Shown here: piece after piece, positions 7,428-9,762 of the stretch | How positions within the stretch are numbered: position 1 is the stretch's first letter | How the letters are laid out: the number at the start of each line of letters is the position of its first letter | Assembly (NCBI GenBank): GCA_902783445.1 | Contig: CACZQX010000048.1 | Location: 1 to 9,762 of the forward strand | Direction: 5' to 3' | From: an uncultured Lachnospiraceae bacterium | GTDB lineage: Bacteria > Bacillota > Clostridia > Lachnospirales > Lachnospiraceae | DNA length: 9,762 bases | Made by a program: the position numbers and the translations under genes | The notes under the pieces: generated by a model | The model's input: only the letters and a program-made list of their open reading frames with translations | Databases searched by the model: none | What the model was told of the DNA's origin: nothing

Positions 7428-8422
7428 TTTTTCACCCTTATGCTGATTTCTCCGGAAGCCAGCACTTCCCTTTTCTTATCCTCATATTCAACTATCAAAT
7501 GACATTCATCATCCAAATCAATGGCTTTTGCGGGCTTGGTTTCATTATGTTTTATTACGCTAATCTCTTTTCCCAAAACCAAGCTTTTCTTTTTATACTT
7601 AGCAATGAAGCTTGCATTTTTGCCTTTTTCATTATCAACAAGCTCATTGTAATAATTCTTAACCTTTGTCAATACAAGGGCGGTTAGCTTATTCTTAATG
7701 TCATTTACCTTTTCTTCAAAAACAGCTCCCGCAATGTTTTTTATGCTTCCGTCAAAGCCGCCTTCCGGCTCGTAAACATTGATTCCTATACCCAGCACGG
7801 CATAGCTTAAAGAACTGTTTTCCATGTCAAAGGCAGCTTCCGTGAGTATTCCGCAAACCTTTTTGCCATTAATATAAATGTCATTTACCCATTTTATCAA
7901 AGCCTCGTTATCCGAAACTTCCTCAATAGCCTCACTTACAGCAACTGCCGCAAGCGTGGTGATCATGCCGGCTTTCTGCGCAGGAATGTGGCCGGGTTTA
8001 AGTAAGATGCTCAAGTAAATCCCTGTATTTCCCGGAGATTCGAAACGTCTTCCAAGCCTTCCCTTACCCTTTGTCTGGCAGGCGGAAACAACAACCTTCC
8101 ACTCCTTTGCCCCCTTTTCGGCAAGCTCTTTCAAGTATGTGTTGGTTGATTCCGTTTCTTTAAGTACTTCAATATCAAAGCCGCTTTTTTCGGCTTCCAA
8201 GTACTTTTCTATGCCGGACTGTGACAATATATCTGTGTCTTCGGCAAGGCAATAGCCTTTATTGGTAACGGCACTTATGTTATAGCCGTCTTTCCTTAAG
8301 GCATTTACCGCTTTCCAAACCGATGTCCTGGAAACATCCAATGCCAAAGCCAGTTCTTCACCTGAATAATATTTTCCTTTTTCTTTTTCAAGAACTTTTA
8401 AAAGATTATCTTTAGTTGCCAT
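7424..8422 (-). CDS. birA: Bifunctional biotin--protein ligase and biotin operon repressor BirA
   Basis: BirA makes biotinyl-5'-AMP, transfers biotin to acceptor lysines of biotin enzymes and, when loaded with biotinyl-AMP, represses biotin genes. The 332 residues show three parts. An N-terminal winged helix covers about 1-60, with the recognition helix around LDVSRTSVWKAVNALRKDGY. The catalytic domain covers about 85-270, with ETESTNTYLK (89-98), the biotin-binding loop QTKGKGRLGRRF (116-127), IKWVND (176-181) with the catalytic Lys177, VCGILTEA and LGIGINV. A C-terminal SH3-like domain follows from about 275. The DNA-binding domain distinguishes it from ligase-only homologues and agrees with the palindromic operator found upstream. 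The ATG at 8422 has GGAG at good spacing. It is the first gene of the bio transcript, so it probably controls its own synthesis. Confidence 0.97.
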   Translation of the reverse strand: MATKDNLLKVLEKEKGKYYSGEELALALDVSRTSVWKAVNALRKDGYNISAVTNKGYCLAEDTDILSQSGIEKYLEAEKSGFDIEVLKETESTNTYLKELAEKGAKEWKVVVSACQTKGKGRLGRRFESPGNTGIYLSILLKPGHIPAQKAGMITTLAAVAVSEAIEEVSDNEALIKWVNDIYINGKKVCGILTEAAFDMENSSLSYAVLGIGINVYEPEGGFDGSIKNIAGAVFEEKVNDIKNKLTALVLTKVKNYYNELVDNEKGKNASFIAKYKKKSLVLGKEISVIKHNETKPAKAIDLDDECHLIVEYEDKKREVLASGEISIRVKK

Positions 8423-8470
8423 GGTTACTCCGTTTTATCAAACAATGATACGTGTCTGTCGACAATGTCG

Positions 8471-8499
8471 ATTGTAAACTTGTGCAAAAAAATTGTCAA
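8471..8499 (-). promoter_or_regulatory. Predicted promoter of the birA-bioY-bioB operon
   Basis: On the minus strand, TTGACA (8499 to 8494, consensus) and TACAAT (8476 to 8471, five of six) are separated by exactly 17 bases. Transcription would start near 8464, giving a leader of about 40 bases before birA. The -35 hexamer is part of one arm of the BirA operator palindrome, so bound BirA would block polymerase. Overlapping small palindromes (TGTCGACA and CGACA-A-TGTCG, 8457-8470) sit at the expected start of transcription. Confidence 0.8.
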
Positions 8500-8526
8500 C
8501 CATTATTTCAAAAACGGTTGACAATT
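8491..8526. promoter_or_regulatory. BirA operator (inverted repeat)
   Basis: AATTGTCAACC (8491-8501) and GGTTGACAATT (8516-8526) form a perfect 11-bp inverted repeat separated by 14 bases. This fits the known Gram-positive BirA site of the form TTGTNAACC-N14 to N16-GGTTNACAA. It lies directly upstream of birA and covers the promoter -35, which is the position expected for repression by biotinyl-AMP-bound BirA. Confidence 0.9.
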
Positions 8527-8701
8527 ATATTTGAAGGTTTATTTAAGATTATTTTAACAAAATTATTCTGTTACTTTATTTTTTCTGTAGATTGTGTAGC
8601 TGTCATGATTTTTGCGAATTTCTTCTTAACCATTTCTTTAATCCTTTATCCTTTGAATTTAGGATATCTTCGCAGCAATTAAAATTTTTTCAAAAAAACT
8701 A
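8527..8701. other. AT-rich spacer between the divergent birA and flavodoxin genes
   Basis: No coding sequence is supported here. The stretch is AT-rich and holds only a weak inverted repeat (TATCCT at 8647-8652 and AGGATA at 8661-8666, 8-base loop). It ends in A/T tracts (8680-8698) just upstream of the flavodoxin promoter, which could act as an UP element. Confidence 0.5.
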
Positions 8702-8729
8702 TTGACATTTATTTTTTGTTTGATACAAT
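8702..8729 (+). promoter_or_regulatory. Predicted promoter of the flavodoxin-like gene
   Basis: TTGACA (8702-8707, consensus) and TACAAT (8724-8729, five of six) are 16 bases apart, preceded by A/T tracts. Transcription would start near 8736, inside the palindrome at 8732-8745, about 30 bases before the start codon. Confidence 0.75.
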
Positions 8730-8731
8730 TT

Positions 8732-8745
8732 AATTGAGTTCAATT
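8732..8745. promoter_or_regulatory. Candidate operator palindrome at the flavodoxin transcription start
   Basis: AATTGA-GT-TCAATT is a perfect 6-bp inverted repeat around a 2-base centre, with further symmetry outside one mismatch on each side. It lies just after the -10 element, where a repressor could block transcription. The protein that would bind it is not identified, and AT-rich sequence yields such palindromes by chance. Confidence 0.4.
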
Positions 8746-8766
8746 TAAATATCAGGAGGTTTCATT

Positions 8767-9159
8767 ATGTCAGTAGCAGTAAGATATATGTCAAGATCCG
8801 GCAATACAAAACTTATCGCCGACGCTATTGCAGAAGCAGCGGGTGTAAATGCGGTTTCCGTAACGGATGCAGGCGCCGCATTAAGCGAAAATGCCGATGT
8901 TTTATTTATAGGCGGTGCTTTATATGCATACGGTCTTGATAAAAATTTAAAAAATTATTTGGCAGGCATAGATGCTTCAAAAGTTTCAAAAGCTGTTGTT
9001 TTTTCAACATCATCACTTACAAAGCATTCAATCGATTTAATCAAAAACGGCCTTGCAGCCAAAGGAATCGCGGTTGAAAACGAGTTCTTCTACTGCAAAG
9101 GAAAAAATGCCAAAAATTCAATTGAAGAAGCAAAGTCTTTTGCTAAAAAGTTCCTATAG
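8767..9159 (+). CDS. Short flavodoxin-like protein
   Basis: This 130-residue protein looks like a small flavodoxin-fold, FMN-binding electron carrier. YMSRSGNTKLIADAIAE (residues 7-23) is the phosphate-binding loop after the first strand, with SRSGNT in place of the usual T/SxTGNT. ADVLFIGGALYAYG (43-56) fits the third strand and the following isoalloxazine loop with aromatic residues, and AVVFSTS (76-82) the next strand. There is no signal peptide or membrane segment, so it should be cytoplasmic. Flavodoxins shuttle electrons, often under iron limitation, but the partner enzymes cannot be told from here. It is transcribed alone, opposite to birA, with a strong promoter, AGGAGG seven bases before the ATG and a strong terminator, which suggests high expression. 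A flavodoxin-domain protoporphyrinogen oxidase-like protein is less likely given the short length. Confidence 0.88.
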   Translation: MSVAVRYMSRSGNTKLIADAIAEAAGVNAVSVTDAGAALSENADVLFIGGALYAYGLDKNLKNYLAGIDASKVSKAVVFSTSSLTKHSIDLIKNGLAAKGIAVENEFFYCKGKNAKNSIEEAKSFAKKFL

Positions 9160-9176
9160 AAATATTAGTTATAAGT

Positions 9177-9217
9177 CAAAGGGTCCACTGTGTTTTCACG
9201 GTGGATTCTTTGCTTTT
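9177..9217 (+). terminator. Rho-independent terminator of the flavodoxin gene
   Basis: A 16-bp stem pairs 9177-9192 with 9197-9212. It contains three G-U pairs and no mismatch, has a TTTT loop and is followed by CTTTT. It starts 17 bases after the flavodoxin stop. The opposite strand lacks a U tract, so it should act on the plus strand only. Confidence 0.9.
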
Positions 9218-9252
9218 AAGCAAGCAAAAACTCATAGTCAAAGCGAAGCTTT

Positions 9253-9279
9253 TATAGTAAAATATAATTAAAGGAGGGG
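9253..9279 (+). promoter_or_regulatory. Possible -10 region and orphan Shine-Dalgarno upstream of the PIN-domain gene
   Basis: TATAAT at 9263-9268 (with TATAGT at 9253-9258) could be a -10 element, but no convincing -35 is seen at 16-18 bases. AAGGAGGGG at 9271-9279 is a strong ribosome binding site without an ATG, GTG or TTG at usable distance; the PIN-domain gene starts about 46 bases further on with its own AGGGGA. Confidence 0.25.
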
Positions 9280-9324
9280 TATCGATTCATTCAATAAAAA
9301 ACTAGCTTATAAAGGGGATTTTAC

Positions 9325-9762
9325 ATGAAAAAGAAATATGTATTGGATACCAATATTCTTATGACAGCGCCAAATATCGTTACTTCTTTGGAAGATAACG
9401 ATGTCTACATTTCCACAACGGTTATTGAAGAATTGGATAATCACAAAAACGACAGCGGTGAGCGAGGTTACAACGCCAGAGAAGCTATCAGACAGCTTAA
9501 AGAGGCAAGTTTCAACTTCCTTGGAAACTACCGTGAAGGTGTTAAGCTTTCTTCCGGCGGTACGCTTTATGTGTTTAACTCTTCAAACTTGTCCACATCC
9601 TGCATAAAAGAAGATTTTGACAACAAACTTTCTTCTTTCAGCATCGAGGATGAACTTAGCAAAAAGCCCGACAATCGAATACTCTTTGATGCATATTGTT
9701 TGAAAGAGGTAACGGGAGATGCCACTCCGGTTATACTTATAACCAACGATACAATTATGCAA
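9325..9762 (+). CDS. PIN-domain protein, probable PIN-PhoH (PhoH2/YlaK-like) (partial, C-terminus beyond the window)
   Basis: The 146 codons before the right edge form a complete-looking PIN (nuclease-fold) domain. KYVLDTNILMTAPN (4-17) carries Asp8, VIEELD (33-38) the conserved Glu, GERGYNAREAIRQL (45-58) a motif I associate with the PIN half of PhoH2 proteins, KPDNRIL (114-120) Asp116 and ILITND (137-142) Asp142. These acidic residues usually hold the metal for RNA cleavage. In PhoH2 proteins the PIN domain is followed by a PhoH ATPase with Walker motifs, giving about 430-450 residues in total; that part would lie outside the window, so the fusion is inferred. Start: ATG at 9325 with AGGGGA about seven bases upstream. 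It follows the flavodoxin terminator, so it is probably a separate transcript. A stand-alone PIN toxin is less likely because no antitoxin gene precedes it. Confidence 0.85.
   Translation, partial: MKKKYVLDTNILMTAPNIVTSLEDNDVYISTTVIEELDNHKNDSGERGYNAREAIRQLKEASFNFLGNYREGVKLSSGGTLYVFNSSNLSTSCIKEDFDNKLSSFSIEDELSKKPDNRILFDAYCLKEVTGDATPVILITNDTIMQ

Noticed and set aside
7424..8422. BirA motifs GKGRLGR and KWVND instead of GRGRxGR and KWPND
   Set aside because: Conservative changes that keep the catalytic lysine and the glycine-rich loop; they look like ordinary family variation, not loss of function.
8518..8546. Second, divergent promoter using the TTGACA in the other arm of the BirA operator
   Set aside because: The hexamer is a consequence of the palindrome; no acceptable -10 lies 16-18 bases downstream and the flavodoxin gene has a better promoter of its own.
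8452..8682. A 76-codon open frame on the plus strand between birA and the flavodoxin gene, hydrophobic in its second half
   Set aside because: It begins with GTG inside the birA leader, has no ribosome binding site, runs through the birA promoter and BirA operator, and its composition is what AT-rich noncoding DNA gives.
1..9762. Search by eye for a mobile element, CRISPR array, tRNA or defence system
   Set aside because: No transposase, long terminal repeats, regularly spaced repeats or tRNA-like fold was seen; the gene content is ordinary metabolism.

Overview
The window looks like a chromosomal segment of an anaerobic, low-to-moderate GC Gram-positive bacterium, most likely a clostridium and possibly of the Lachnospirales. 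The pointers are strong AGGAGG-type ribosome binding sites, AT-rich sigma-A style promoters, a clostridial-looking biotin synthase, a biotin repressor with a DNA-binding domain that acts on a TTGTCAACC-type palindrome, and a PIN-PhoH protein. The assignment comes from reading the proteins and was not tested by a search.

The left 5.7 kb is a compact minus-strand operon for the late half of adenosylcobalamin synthesis. In transcription order it reads cobQ, cobT, cobU, cobS, a short cobU-like gene, a cobC-type phosphatase and cbiB, which runs off the left edge. CobQ amidates the corrin ring and CbiB attaches the aminopropanol phosphate arm. CobU activates the arm with GTP, CobT makes the lower ligand alpha-ribazole phosphate, CobS joins the two halves, and the phosphatase removes the remaining phosphate. 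Several genes overlap or abut (by 32, 0, 28 and 1 bases), which implies translational coupling. A good promoter lies just upstream of cobQ, and its leader is too short to hold a cobalamin riboswitch.

Positions 5849 to 8422, also on the minus strand, form a biotin cluster. In transcription order it is birA (ligase/repressor), bioY (uptake component) and bioB (biotin synthase). A TTGACA-N17-TACAAT promoter precedes birA, and its -35 lies inside a perfect 11-bp inverted repeat with a 14-base spacer, which is the expected BirA operator. The cluster therefore looks self-regulated by biotin. It contains no bioA, bioD or bioF, which suggests salvage of biotin or dethiobiotin.

From about 8700 the strand switches. 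A short flavodoxin-like gene has its own strong promoter, a palindrome at the predicted start of transcription, a near-perfect Shine-Dalgarno and a 16-bp-stem terminator. The window ends inside a PIN-domain gene that looks like the start of a PIN-PhoH (PhoH2/YlaK-type) protein.

No mobile element, CRISPR array, tRNA or rRNA was seen. Most genes are recognisable housekeeping or cofactor genes. The best candidates for something less described are the pair of complementary CobU-like proteins in one operon and a few unassigned palindromes at promoters.
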